NCBI RefSeq assembly: GCF_004116265.1
Contig: NZ_QOUX01000001.1
Span: 434,001 to 498,000, forward strand
DNA from: Anaerobacillus alkaliphilus
Lineage (GTDB): Bacteria > Bacillota > Bacilli > Bacillales > Anaerobacillaceae
Length of the DNA stretch: 64,000 nt
Reading direction: 5' to 3'
Of this stretch, positions 17,865 to 26,650 are shown piece by piece; the first letter of the stretch is position 1; each line of letters starts with the position of its first letter. The notes under the pieces are model-generated. The model saw nothing but the letters and a program-made list of their open reading frames with translations. It had not been told where the DNA came from and did no database searches. A program made the translations under genes and the position numbers.

Positions 17865-17910
17865 AAGCAAGACAACCATTGCTACTAAAGGCATTGGTTG
17901 TCTTGCTTTT
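17863..17910. terminator. Bidirectional terminator
   Basis: A 16-bp perfect stem (17863-17878 with 17895-17910) with A/T ends, between two convergent genes. It overlaps the stop codons of both. Confidence 0.88.
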
Positions 17911-19031
17911 TACTTGTGTTCCAGTGGTAAATAAATAAAAATCGTTGTACCTGAAGAATGTGTTTCAATGAAGAGTTCGCCTTGATGTGCCTTGATCATA
18001 TCTGAGGCAATTGAAATCCCTAGGCCGTAACCTTCATCTTTTGACGTATATAATGGCTTTCCGACTTTGTTTAATTCGTTTAAAGGTATACCTTTGCCAT
18101 TATCTGAGATGGCAATACAAATCTTGTTTACTGAAGCGGTATAACAGTGGACTTTCACTTGTCCATTCACATCTTTAGATGCATCTATCCCATTCATGAT
18201 AAAGTTAGAAAATACCCGCTTCATCTGGATCTTGTCCGCTTTAAGTTCAGGTAAGGCATCTATTATTAAGGAAATAGTAACCTTATTTTTGTCAGCATCC
18301 TCTTTTAGAGAAGTAGTCGTTTCTACTAATAGATTAGCTAATGATAGCTTTTCTTTTCGAGGGTATGCAGGCTTTGTCGTTAGTAAAAATGAATGTAAAC
18401 TATCTTCCATCTTTTCGAATTCTGTTAGGATTACTTGTTTATATTGATGAAACTTTGGTTCATCAAGTAGAAATTGCATAAAGCCTTTGACCGTTTGCAT
18501 AGGATTTCGAACTTGGTCGGCTAAGTCAGCAGCTAGTTCATTGATAATAAGTTTTGATTGCTGCCTTATTGTATCTTCTTGTATTGAGTGTGAGTCGTTC
18601 GTTTGAGTAACGATGAATGTATAAATGTTGGCAAGCATTTTTAAACTTTCTAACTCTGTATCACTAAACGTATAGGGTTTTGGATCAGCTGCACAAAGTG
18701 TTCCAATTACTGTTGTATCGGATAAAACGATGGGAACGGCCATATGTGATCCAATGTTTAGCTCTTTAATGACTGGTAATGTATTAACTCTTTCATCTAA
18801 CTTAGTATTATAGATAATTAGCGGTTCACGACCACTAAATCGGGTAAGTTCATTTCAAAGGGTTTGATGAAACGGTGTTTCTAGTCCTTCAACAATGTTA
18901 CTGCCATTATTATTTACTACTTTTAAAATTGTATATTTGTCATTATCTATCATGCTGACAAAAAATGTCCTAGTTCCGATTAATCTATTTGCTAATTCAA
19001 GTATGCTTTGTGTTAGGTGGTCTAAATTCAT
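17910..19031 (-). pseudogene. GAF-domain sensor kinase, interrupted by TGA and lacking the phospho-His
   Basis: A GGAGG site precedes ATG 19031, and the frame reads 373 codons to 17910 but has an in-frame TGA at codon 59 (18857-18855). The N-terminal half is a GAF domain (LANRLIGTRTFFVSMID, then MAVPIVLSDTTVIGTLCAAD). A dimerisation helix and an intact HATPase follow: NGIDAS N-box, DNGKGI and GYGLGISIAS. The usual AHEIRNPL block reads ADQVRNPM, so the phosphoacceptor His is Asp172. There is no membrane segment. The piece after the TGA could only start at ATG 18743, which lacks a ribosome site. It may be a decayed gene or a base-call error. Confidence 0.8.
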
Positions 19032-19276
19032 ATCTTACCTCCTTTTGCATGGTTCTATTTTTATTATACAACAATAGGGGTTTGGTGCGGGAAAAATGGT
19101 TTTAATTGTTAGTTAAGAAAGCATTGTTTACAATTTTCTCTCCGGGTATTCCTACTTTTTCAATCACAAGATAGAACTTTACCCATTTAAAGAATTTTTG
19201 AAACATAAGAAGAGTTGAAGAAAACCAAGAATAATTTTCCAGAAAATGTAGAAGCTAATAGAAATTAGACTTGAGG

Positions 19277-19795
19277 GTGAAGAAAGCTTTGAGGATTTTT
19301 GTTATTGTGATTTCGATGTTTTTTATGGGGATTTCTGCAACAACGTTTTTTAGTAATGAACAAACAAGTCTTGAACTGTCTTCTGAATGTATTGAGCAAG
19401 GCAAAATCAGAGATGAATTATTTAACCAAAGAATTATGGAAGACATTATTTCTAGTTTTAACTTGGATATTGATACTTCCTACGATAGGTTTACATTTAG
19501 AGATTTGGAAGCTTCCCACCTCCTTTATGGTGGTCGTGAAGACGATACGCACTACCAGTCACTAGCCAAGCTATTTCAAAATTTGGATGTGAGTACAAGG
19601 GGGACTCCAAGATTATTTGTTAGACCTCACCATGCTTACTTTCTCTATAAAGAAACTTCTAATACAAATGTAATGGTTGAATTAAAGCTTGAAGAAAATC
19701 AATGGGTTGTATTGGAGCAAAGGAAGGTTCCGGGAAGCCCTGTAGAGTACGAACAGTTAAAATGTGAAATTGCTTATTTGAAAAAAGCTAAATAA
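19277..19795 (+). CDS. Predicted membrane-anchored or secreted protein, unknown
   Basis: About 172 residues. A short basic head and hydrophobic stretch (ALRIFVIVISMFFMGISATTFF) look like a signal peptide or anchor. The extracellular part is mixed and acidic. I do not recognise the family. The start is uncertain: TTG 19271, GTG 19277 and TTG 19289 are in frame. The best-spaced Shine-Dalgarno (GAGGGTG, 19273-19279) would serve TTG 19289. It is a single gene with its own terminator. Confidence 0.65.
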   Translation: MKKALRIFVIVISMFFMGISATTFFSNEQTSLELSSECIEQGKIRDELFNQRIMEDIISSFNLDIDTSYDRFTFRDLEASHLLYGGREDDTHYQSLAKLFQNLDVSTRGTPRLFVRPHHAYFLYKETSNTNVMVELKLEENQWVVLEQRKVPGSPVEYEQLKCEIAYLKKAK

Positions 19796-19803
19796 ATTTC
19801 AAC

Positions 19804-19836
19804 AGCAACTACTTAAAAGGTGGTTGCTTCTTTTTT
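19804..19836 (+). terminator. Terminator
   Basis: A 9-bp stem with one imperfect pair (AGCAACTAC with GTGGTTGCT), then a T run. Confidence 0.75.
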
Positions 19837-19894
19837 AGAGGGAAAAGAAAAGGAGGCGTAGAATAGTATTTGGTAAAGATTGGAGGAGATAACG

Positions 19895-20890
19895 GTGAAA
19901 GCAATCGTTGTAACAGAATTTGGCTCAACTGACGTTATGAAATATGTGAATATGGAAGTTCCGGGTTATGGTCCAAAGCAAGTGTTAATTGAAGTTCATA
20001 CGACAAGTGTGAACTTTGCTGATATTAAGTCTCGTTACGGAAAAAAAGGTGGTGGTAAGTTTCCGTTCGTACCAGGGATCGATGTTGCTGGTGTGATAAA
20101 GGAAGTTGGTTCTGAAGTAGAAGGGCTGAAGGTTGGCCAGCGTGTAATAGCTTTTCCTGCAACAGGATCATATTGTGAATATACAGTTGCTAACGAAAAT
20201 CTAACATTTGTGATACCAGATCAGCTTTCGTTTGATATAGCTGCAGCTAGCCCAATTGTCTCGTTTTTGTCATATCAATTGCTAGCTAAGGTTGCTAGAA
20301 TTGAAGAAGGCGAAACTGTCGTGGTTCATTCGGCAGCAGGTGGAGTAGGAACAACTGCAATCCAACTTGCAAAATTATTAGGTGCAGGAACTGTAATTGG
20401 GACTGTTGGTAGTGAGGAGAAAATTCCATTCGCAATAGGAGCTGGTGCTGATCACGTGATCTGTTACGAAAAAGAAGACTTTGCAGTAGTGGTGAACGAG
20501 ATAACTGGCGGACGTGGAGCGAATATTATTTTGGATTCGATCTCTGGACGTATTTCTGAAAAAAGCATGGAATGTTTAGCTCCTTATGGACGCTTAGTTC
20601 ACTTTGGAAATTCTAGCGGTGAAGTGGGGACGGTTAAAACAAGTGATTTACATTCAAGCTGCAGATCAGTAATGGGATTTAGCTTTGGTACGACTAGGAA
20701 GGAGCGTCCTGAGTTATTGGGCGAGGTAGCGAAGCGAGTACTTACTTACCTAGCAGAAGGAAGATTAGATGTAAAAATCGGACACCATTTTTCGCTTGAA
20801 GAAGCGGCAATGGCCCATGATTTAATTGAAAATCGCTTAAGCAAAGGAAAAGTACTCTTACATGTGAAGGGAGAAGTGAATAGAAAATGA
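19895..20890 (+). CDS. Zinc-independent quinone oxidoreductase, MDR family
   Basis: 331 residues. MKAIVVTEFGSTDVMKY and FPFVPGIDVAGVIKEVG mark the GroES-like domain, and AAGGVGTTAIQLAKLLGA marks the NADPH-binding fold. No catalytic or structural zinc cysteines are in place, as in quinone reductase (Qor)-type enzymes. The longer frame from 19880 begins inside the ribosome site (TTGGAGGAG), so GTG 19895 is the start. It overlaps the next gene by 4 bp (ATGA). Confidence 0.9.
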   Translation: MKAIVVTEFGSTDVMKYVNMEVPGYGPKQVLIEVHTTSVNFADIKSRYGKKGGGKFPFVPGIDVAGVIKEVGSEVEGLKVGQRVIAFPATGSYCEYTVANENLTFVIPDQLSFDIAAASPIVSFLSYQLLAKVARIEEGETVVVHSAAGGVGTTAIQLAKLLGAGTVIGTVGSEEKIPFAIGAGADHVICYEKEDFAVVVNEITGGRGANIILDSISGRISEKSMECLAPYGRLVHFGNSSGEVGTVKTSDLHSSCRSVMGFSFGTTRKERPELLGEVAKRVLTYLAEGRLDVKIGHHFSLEEAAMAHDLIENRLSKGKVLLHVKGEVNRK

Positions 20891-21573
20891 ATAATCAAAT
20901 AGTCATTGTCACTGGTGGAACGCGAGGAATTGGAAAAGGCCTCGTAAAACTCTTATTACATGAAGGCGCTAAAACGATTGTTCTAGCAAAGAGTGAACAA
21001 TCGATTGCTAGCCTCGAAGCGGATTTTGCGGGAGTTGGGGATTTATTTACATATCAATGTGATATATCCATTAGTGAGCAAGTGTCTAATGTTATTCAAT
21101 CAGTCTTTGAAAAATTCGGACGTATTGATTGTTTGGTCAATAATGCAGGAGTTGGCGTTTGGAAGCCTGTAGAGGAAATGACCGAAGCTGATTGGGATTT
21201 ACAAATGAATACAAACTTAAAAGGCGCATTTCTTTGTAGTCAATCGGTTTATAAGCTTATGAAAGAAAATGAGGGTGGTCAAATCATCAATATCGCTTCT
21301 GACCTAGCTTATAACACAACAGAAAGAGCATCTGCCTATTGTGCGAGTAAATGGGGTTTACTAGGACTTTCCAAAACGATGAATAAAGAAGGCAAAAAGT
21401 ATGGTATTCGAGTCTGTACAGTTTCGCCGGGGTTAGTACAAACCGACTTTGGTGGTGTGCCAGCAGCGAATAAAACGACTGGGTTAGCCGTTGAAACTGT
21501 TGCCGAGCAAATTTTAACGGTAATGCAAGCTGGACAAGATGCAGGAGAAATTGAAGTAATTATTAGACCCTAA
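20887..21573 (+). CDS. Short-chain dehydrogenase/reductase
   Basis: 228 residues of classical SDR. TGGTRGIGKG is the nucleotide motif, NNAGVG follows, and the catalytic Tyr/Lys appear in YCASKWG with PG after it. The end (GEIEVIIRP) is normal. Translation is coupled to the upstream quinone reductase by ATGA overlap. The substrate is unknown; the pair may act in carbonyl detoxification. Confidence 0.9.
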   Translation: MNNQIVIVTGGTRGIGKGLVKLLLHEGAKTIVLAKSEQSIASLEADFAGVGDLFTYQCDISISEQVSNVIQSVFEKFGRIDCLVNNAGVGVWKPVEEMTEADWDLQMNTNLKGAFLCSQSVYKLMKENEGGQIINIASDLAYNTTERASAYCASKWGLLGLSKTMNKEGKKYGIRVCTVSPGLVQTDFGGVPAANKTTGLAVETVAEQILTVMQAGQDAGEIEVIIRP

Positions 21574-21586
21574 AGGATGGTTTATT

Positions 21587-22117
21587 ATGTTATCGTTTTT
21601 AGAAGTTAGTCATGAAATGCAAGATGAATTAGTTGAATTTTTGACGAAAGAGAGATGGCCCTTCCATGGGGATGAAAACCCGACTGAGGAATCAATACGG
21701 GAGAGGTTTCTAAAGGGTGTTTACACAGAAAGAGGAAGTAAGACGTTTTGGATAACACTCGATGATAAAAAAATTGGCCTAATTCGTTTATTTGATTTAG
21801 AGGATCCTACTTGTTTGTTTGATCTTCGTTTGAAAGAGGCAAATCGTGGGCATGGCCTAGGAGCTGAGGCTGTAAACTGGCTAACAAATTATGTGTTTAC
21901 GAACTATCCAGAGATCACGCGAATTGAAGGGCATACGAGACAAGATAATTATGCGATGAGGAAAACTTTCTATCACTGTGGCTATGTAAAGGAAGCTTAC
22001 CATCGAAAGGCCTGGCCGCAGAACGGACGTGAGTATGATTCTGTTGGGTATGCAATAATTAAAGACGACTGGAAGAACGGAACGACTACGCCGATTGAAG
22101 ATCGTTTTGAATATTAG
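21587..22117 (+). CDS. GNAT N-acetyltransferase
   Basis: 176 residues. The motif A region is LKEANRGHGLGAEAVNWL and motif B is NYAMRKTFYHCGYVKEA, an RimJ/L-like pattern. It follows the SDR by 13 bp with AAAGGA before ATG, and it is the last gene of a three-gene operon. Confidence 0.87.
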   Translation: MLSFLEVSHEMQDELVEFLTKERWPFHGDENPTEESIRERFLKGVYTERGSKTFWITLDDKKIGLIRLFDLEDPTCLFDLRLKEANRGHGLGAEAVNWLTNYVFTNYPEITRIEGHTRQDNYAMRKTFYHCGYVKEAYHRKAWPQNGREYDSVGYAIIKDDWKNGTTTPIEDRFEY

Positions 22118-22157
22118 AAGGTTACGGTGAAGTCTGAAAGAGCATGAACTACATTGA

Positions 22158-22197
22158 AACGCATGAGTTTTCGGATGAGATCACATGCGTTTTTTTG
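22158..22197 (+). terminator. Terminator of the MDR/SDR/GNAT operon
   Basis: A 9-bp stem (AAACGCATG with CATGCGTTT), a 17-nt loop and a T7 tail. Confidence 0.75.
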
Positions 22198-22352
22198 GGT
22201 TTGTCGATGCTTTTACTATATTTAAGTAGTACTTAGGATAGTAAATTAGACCGTTTTGATTTTGATTGGGACGGAAAAAAGACAAATTGTGTTTGGTAAG
22301 AAAGTTGGAGTCTTAAAAAATTTGTAATCAATTAGAGTTTGTAAAATGGTGT

Positions 22353-22383
22353 AATTAAAGTAAAGAAGCAGAATACTTTAATA
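22353..22383 (+). repeat. 3'-of-gene repeat, copy 1 (upstream of a gene)
   Basis: TTAAAGTAAAGAAGCAGAAT followed by ACTTTAAT. It shares 19 contiguous bases with copy 2 (23053-23072) and lies just before the ribosome site of the next gene. Confidence 0.7.
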
Positions 22384-22398
22384 ATTTAGGAGGTAGAA

Positions 22399-22956
22399 AT
22401 GACAAAACAAATTAAAATATTATTAGTAATTTCAATACTACTTAACGCAATCCTAATGTACCAATTAATTCTTAATAAAAGTAATTTGGAAAGCTCAGAA
22501 CTATTTGGTCAAATTTACTTTTACAACAGCATTAGTAATCTTAATAATAATCTTAAATCAATCTCTTCTACATTAGAGCTTTATGGGGAACTACTCACAG
22601 AAAACGAGTTGCTATTATTCAATCAGGCTATTGAAACAGAAAGAATAAATATTCTTGACGCACGTTCAAATATAGCAGCTGCAATGCCCTTTAATAACAT
22701 GAACTTCTCAATATATTATGAAAACTACCTATTAAATATTTCAAAATTGCTTTGTGACATAGTTGAAGGACAAACCTTTCATAAAAATGATATAAATGCC
22801 TTAATATCCTCTTTAAAATCTGCAAATCAAAATATTAATAATTTATTTTCGCAAGGGATAGGTAATGAAGGAATATCCTCTGAATTGTCAGTAAAAGCAA
22901 TATACGGAGATTTAGAAAGAGTGAATAGACAAGTTGAGTTAGTTTACAGAAAATAA
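22399..22956 (+). CDS. Single-span, helical extracytoplasmic protein (accessory family)
   Basis: 185 residues. A basic start and one hydrophobic segment (ILLVISILLNAILMYQLIL) are followed by about 150 residues predicted to be helical and Asn/Leu/Glu-rich. No known domain is recognised. AGGAGG precedes ATG. Two broken genes (23980-24443 and 33085-33644) share its plan, length and the same upstream repeat, so it is probably the intact member of a small paralogous family. Base composition is more AT-rich than the flanks. Confidence 0.65.
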   Translation: MTKQIKILLVISILLNAILMYQLILNKSNLESSELFGQIYFYNSISNLNNNLKSISSTLELYGELLTENELLLFNQAIETERINILDARSNIAAAMPFNNMNFSIYYENYLLNISKLLCDIVEGQTFHKNDINALISSLKSANQNINNLFSQGIGNEGISSELSVKAIYGDLERVNRQVELVYRK

Positions 22957-22978
22957 ATATAAGGTTTAGTTAAACCAC

Positions 22979-23072
22979 TAATAGAGGCTCGGTTCTTATT
23001 GCATTAACGATGAGCAATAGTGCAAGAAACTGTTGCTTCCATTGTGGTGCTAACGAAGCAGAATACTTTAAT
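22979..23072 (+). repeat. 3'-of-gene repeat, copy 2 (compound)
   Basis: It starts with TAATAGAGGCTCGG and TTCTTATTGCATTAACG, which recur at 35601. It then forms a hairpin (AGCAATAGT with ACTGTTGCT) and ends with TAACGAAGCAGAATAC and TTTAAT, as in copy 1. Confidence 0.7.
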
Positions 23073-23135
23073 TATAAAGTAAACCTATATAATTCCTTTT
23101 ATAATTTTTACAATTATATTAAAGAGAGGGAAATC

Positions 23136-23792
23136 ATGTTTATTCGTAAAGAAAGTCTTAAAGAGTTTATAATTTTTTATCCTGTAACTACAACTATTAT
23201 TCTGTTAAATACAATTGTAATGCTATATGTATGGATTTTTCTCGATGGGTGGAGTAACCAGTTCATAGTATATGATTTGGGTGGTATTAGCCAATCTAAG
23301 TTTTACATTGGAGAACATTGGCGGCTTATTTCCTATTCATTTTTGCATTTAGGAATATATCATTTCCTCATCAATCTTTTATTTATTGGTGTATTCTCTC
23401 CAACTATTGAAAAAACACTAGGTACGCTAAAATTTTTTGCATTTTATCTTGTAACAATTCTCTTAGGTGGCATGTTTATACTATTCTTTACTAATAATTC
23501 AGGAGTAGGTGCTTCAGGTTTTGTATTTGGACTTTTGGGATTTTATATAGTCCAAGTTATTTTCCGAAAAATAGAGAATACATTCAATAAAAAATTAATT
23601 ATTCAATTTACTTTATCTAGCTGGATATTAACATTTATTTTTTCTTTAGTAACTCAGCAGTTAGTTACAACCTTTGGGCATCTTGGGGGGTTTATAGGAG
23701 GAGTATGTCTTGGGGTTTTGTACAAAAAAATTAGCCTTGATAAGGATTATCAGATACAAGTGAATACATCATCGAATGGAAATAGTAATTAA
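23136..23792 (+). CDS. Rhomboid family intramembrane serine protease
   Basis: 218 residues. The rhomboid signature is complete: HFLINLL (H76, N80), the catalytic GASG with Ser127, and GHLGGFIGG with His182, over six membrane segments. It would cut transmembrane helices of other proteins. A longer frame reaches 23010 but would translate the upstream repeat; GAGAGGG before ATG 23136 fixes the start. It lies between two genes for single-span membrane proteins, which are candidate substrates only by position. Confidence 0.88.
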   Translation: MFIRKESLKEFIIFYPVTTTIILLNTIVMLYVWIFLDGWSNQFIVYDLGGISQSKFYIGEHWRLISYSFLHLGIYHFLINLLFIGVFSPTIEKTLGTLKFFAFYLVTILLGGMFILFFTNNSGVGASGFVFGLLGFYIVQVIFRKIENTFNKKLIIQFTLSSWILTFIFSLVTQQLVTTFGHLGGFIGGVCLGVLYKKISLDKDYQIQVNTSSNGNSN

Positions 23793-23808
23793 GTAAATAT
23801 TTCTTCTT

Positions 23809-23842
23809 CAACTAACGCAATAGTTTAAAAAAGTATTGCTAC
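23809..23842 (+). repeat. 3'-of-gene repeat, copy 3
   Basis: CAACTAACGCAATAG core, 20 bp after the rhomboid stop, with a GCAATA/TATTGC hairpin. Confidence 0.6.
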
Positions 23843-23979
23843 TGTGCTGGGCTCACGAGGCAAAATACATAAAAATTCAACTTTATTGGTTAAAGTAAAT
23901 ACCTATAATTGGAAACGATGCTCCCTTTTAACTAGTGATATAATTGGGTCACTAACAGATTAGCGAGAATAGATATTTT

Positions 23980-24443
23980 ATGTGGAAACGAATTTGCTTG
24001 TTATTAACAATTGCTTTGTTGTTTTTGGGACATCAGTTATATGTAACAAAAACATTATTAAACCAGCAACAGTATGTGGATTTCCTTTCAGTAGAGAGGG
24101 AGTTTAGCCTTGTGGCTTTACGCTCGGAAGAATTACTTCGTGTATGGGACGCTGAAAACATTCAGGATTCTGCGAAGTTATTATCACAACAAATTTTATT
24201 ATCTAGTGAGTTGTTATATAATAGAATTGCAACAAAGTATTATGAAGTTGGATTAGCTTCTACATCAACCTCAGGATTTAGTGAATTGTCCCGATTTTTT
24301 TCCATTATTATAAAACAGTATCTGATGACTTACTTATGATGGAAAAAGGGGAACGTTCCGTAGAATTAAAGTTGCAAGCTAAGATGATTCATGAGGATAT
24401 GCGTCCTGTTCTCATCATTTCAAACGATGATTATATCAGATGA
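23980..24443 (+). pseudogene. Single-span helical protein, frameshifted in a T7 run
   Basis: The ATG at 23980 encodes MWKRICLLLTIALLFLG, one membrane span and a helical domain. The frame stops at 24339. One extra T in the T7 run at 24295-24301 would restore the frame through HYYKTVSDDLLMMEKGE up to the TGA at 24441, giving about 154 residues. The plan matches the 22399 gene. The last codons run straight into a MazF-like fragment, so the original 3' end is also lost. Confidence 0.65.
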
Positions 24444-24631
24444 CTGATGATATTCTTGTTGTTGCTATTACATCACAATTAAAGGACCTTGATTATTCTG
24501 TCGTAATTGAACAAAGAGACTTAGACGAAGGTGCCCTTAAAGTTACATCAGCAGTGAGAGCAAACAAAGTTTATACACTTTCAAAAGGAATTATCAGAAA
24601 AAGATTTGGCAAAGTAGTACTAACGTATTGA
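24402..24631 (+). pseudogene. MazF/PemK-like toxin remnant
   Basis: The first frame reads RPVLIISNDDYIR then TGA. The second, from ATG 24440 (overlapping that TGA), reads MTDDILVVAITSQLKDLD and later KVTSAVRANKVYTLSKGI. Joined by one base they reproduce the middle and end of a MazF/PemK toxin: RPVLIISND, VVAITS and the LSK helix. The N-terminal third, including the usual start GDI..DL region, is absent. No antitoxin gene is adjacent. It is not expected to be active. Confidence 0.65.
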
Positions 24632-24688
24632 ATAGTGTGAGAACTAAAATAGAACAATTAATAAAGTAGTAATTATACTTGTATTAAT

Positions 24689-24714
24689 GGGCTGCGATAA
24701 GCAGTCCTTTTTGG
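24689..24714 (+). terminator. Terminator
   Basis: GGGCTGC with GCAGTCC (one G-U pair), loop GATAA, T5 tail. Confidence 0.78.
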
Positions 24715-24870
24715 TTTTCAAACGGTACTAAAATATATCTCTTGTGAATATGTTCACTTAATATAACGGAGTGCAATAGTTTTCATATACATCCTACAAA
24801 CCTGAACGGATTATATCGGGACGTTAAATGTTCATCTTGTTATCCTTAAAAGCGAAGGGAGGTTATTTTA

Positions 24871-25698
24871 ATGGATTTGCTTGAAAATATGAACGCAGTA
24901 GTAAACTATATCGAAAATCATTTGGATGAAGATATTAATTACAAAGAAGTTGCAAAGATTACACATTTTTCTGACCATCATTTTAAACGAATGTTTTCGT
25001 TTATAGCGGGGATAACCTTGTCAGACTATGTGCGTAGAAGAAGATTGACCTTAGCTGCCTTTGATTTAAAAGACAGTGATATGAGAGTGATTGATGTAGC
25101 TATGAAGTATGGTTACAATTCACCAGATTCATTTTCAAGAGCATTTCAAGCATTACATGGAGTAAATCCTAGTATAGTGAAAAATTCAGACGTTCCTTTA
25201 AAAGCGTATCCTCGGATGACCTTCCATATTTCGATTAAAGGAGATGTTGAAATGAATTACAAATTCGTTGAGAAAGAGGCTTTTACCGTAATTGGAAAAA
25301 AAGAAACAGTAGCTTCTAGTGGAGAAGATTTTAATCCAAAGATGTGGGAGCATATCGAAGAAATAGAAGAAGCTGTTAAGCCATACGATAATACTTCATT
25401 TTCAGGTATCCTAAATGTTTCAGTGACAAAAGAGAATGGAGACATTTATTACTATATTGCTACGGCTACTACTAAGCCATGTCCGAAAGAACTTGAAATT
25501 TTGGAAATTCCTTCTCAAACATGGGCAGTTTTTCAAGCAACAGGAGAAATGCCAGACGCTTTATTAACTACATGGGAGCGAGTATATACCGAGTGGTTCC
25601 CAACATCTGGTTATGAATTAGCAGAAGCTCCGGAATTTGTAAAAGGAATTACCGATACATTAACGGAAATTTGGGTTCCTATTAAGAAAAAGCAATAG
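24871..25698 (+). CDS. AraC-family regulator with GyrI-like effector domain
   Basis: 275 residues. Residues 1-110 carry two helix-turn-helix units (YKEVAKITHFSDHHFKRMF; AMKYGYNSPDSFSRAFQALHG). Residues from about 125 form a GyrI-like small-molecule-binding domain, including VEKEAFTVIGKKETV and TWERVYTEWFPTSGYEL. Such proteins respond to drugs or metabolites. GGGAGG precedes ATG. No obvious target gene is adjacent; the nearest downstream gene is on the other strand. Confidence 0.88.
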   Translation: MDLLENMNAVVNYIENHLDEDINYKEVAKITHFSDHHFKRMFSFIAGITLSDYVRRRRLTLAAFDLKDSDMRVIDVAMKYGYNSPDSFSRAFQALHGVNPSIVKNSDVPLKAYPRMTFHISIKGDVEMNYKFVEKEAFTVIGKKETVASSGEDFNPKMWEHIEEIEEAVKPYDNTSFSGILNVSVTKENGDIYYYIATATTKPCPKELEILEIPSQTWAVFQATGEMPDALLTTWERVYTEWFPTSGYELAEAPEFVKGITDTLTEIWVPIKKKQ

Positions 25699-25762
25699 TT
25701 AGAGGGAGGTCTTCGTGACCTCTCTTATACTTTTAGGCGGGGGGATGTTGTAAAGGGAATTT

Positions 25763-25987
25763 CTACTTAGGTTTCGTAAAAATTTTCCCGTCATTTAACT
25801 CACACCAATCTTCTAATTCGTCATACGTTTCCTTTTCACCGTATTTTTCTAAAAAAGCTTCCTTGGTTTCGAATACTTCCATTTGCCCTTGTTCTATTAA
25901 TGTTATCATTTGAAATGGGTTTAGCTGAAAAACCTTAGAGACAGCTATTAACTCACCTATATGAACAACGTCAGCAATGTTTTTCAT
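25763..25987 (-). CDS. Small protein of unknown function, 74 residues
   Basis: AAGGAG lies 8 nt before ATG 25987. The sequence is acidic in its second half (YGEKETYDELEDWCELND) and has no membrane span. I do not recognise the family. A 20-bp hairpin at 26047-26066 lies 60 bp upstream and may be involved in control. Confidence 0.6.
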   Translation of the reverse strand: MKNIADVVHIGELIAVSKVFQLNPFQMITLIEQGQMEVFETKEAFLEKYGEKETYDELEDWCELNDGKIFTKPK

Positions 25988-26439
25988 TATCTACTCTCCT
26001 TATACTTTTAGATATGCTTCCTTCTTAGAAGAACTTTTAGAAATATAATACCAACTCTTTGGTATTGTTATCAGTTTTTATGGAATCATGTATTACTCAC
26101 TACTTAAATTCAACATAGACGTTAATTTTGATAGCTTTGTTTCAAGGTATTCTTTTGTAGATCATTTTTGGGGCAGTATTCTTTTAAAGCTCATCATGAC
26201 CTTACCTTTAATTTTGGTGTTGCTTTTATTATAAAAGTCTAAAAAAACAGCATACTTTTCATAAGGAGTTTTACGTATTAAAGCTAGTGAAATTAGATCT
26301 TTGGGAATTAAGGATAAAAGAGTTATATGCAAACTTAGGCAGTACACTAATAAAGAAATTAGGTTTACTTCAGTAAAATAAGGTATATTATATTTGTTGA
26401 ATAGATTTTCTTTAAAGACAAGAAAAGTAGGTGAACAAA
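25988..26439. other. 452-bp intergenic region with one hairpin
   Basis: AT-rich. AATACCAA and TTGGTATT at 26047-26066 form a perfect 8-bp inverted repeat with a 4-nt loop, a possible operator for the minus-strand 74-residue gene. A minus-strand frame at 26162-26464 is mostly hydrophobic low-quality sequence and overlaps a better gene. Nothing else was supported. Confidence 0.45.
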
Positions 26440-26589
26440 GTGGGAAAATATCAATTGGATGCAAAAGGTAAGGTAGCTGTGAGAAAGTTTCATGAAAAAC
26501 AGAAGCCTGCCAAAATTGATAAAAAGCAGCAACTTGAAAAATTACGTGCGGAGTATTTGAAAAAGAAACAAGAACAAACAGATAAATAA
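26440..26589 (+). CDS. Small basic protein, 49 residues
   Basis: GTG 26440 (or GTG 26431, in frame) opens a lysine-rich, coil-like protein: MGKYQLDAKGKVAVRKFHEK then KQQLEKLRAEYLKKKQ. AGGTG precedes it. A bidirectional terminator follows the stop by 9 bp. Tiny highly charged proteins of this look are common in Bacillus; the function is not known. Confidence 0.6.
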   Translation: MGKYQLDAKGKVAVRKFHEKQKPAKIDKKQQLEKLRAEYLKKKQEQTDK

Positions 26590-26597
26590 TAGGAATG

Positions 26598-26627
26598 AAA
26601 ACATAGGAAGATACTCCCTATGTTTTT
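26598..26627. terminator. Bidirectional terminator
   Basis: An ACATAGG/CCTATGT stem extended by A/T runs on both sides, between convergent genes. Confidence 0.78.
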
Positions 26628-26650
26628 CTTATTCGAAGTTGAAAATAAGA

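Noticed and set aside
26162-26464. 100-codon minus-strand frame
   Set aside because: No ribosome site, low-quality composition, and overlaps the better supported 49-residue plus-strand gene.
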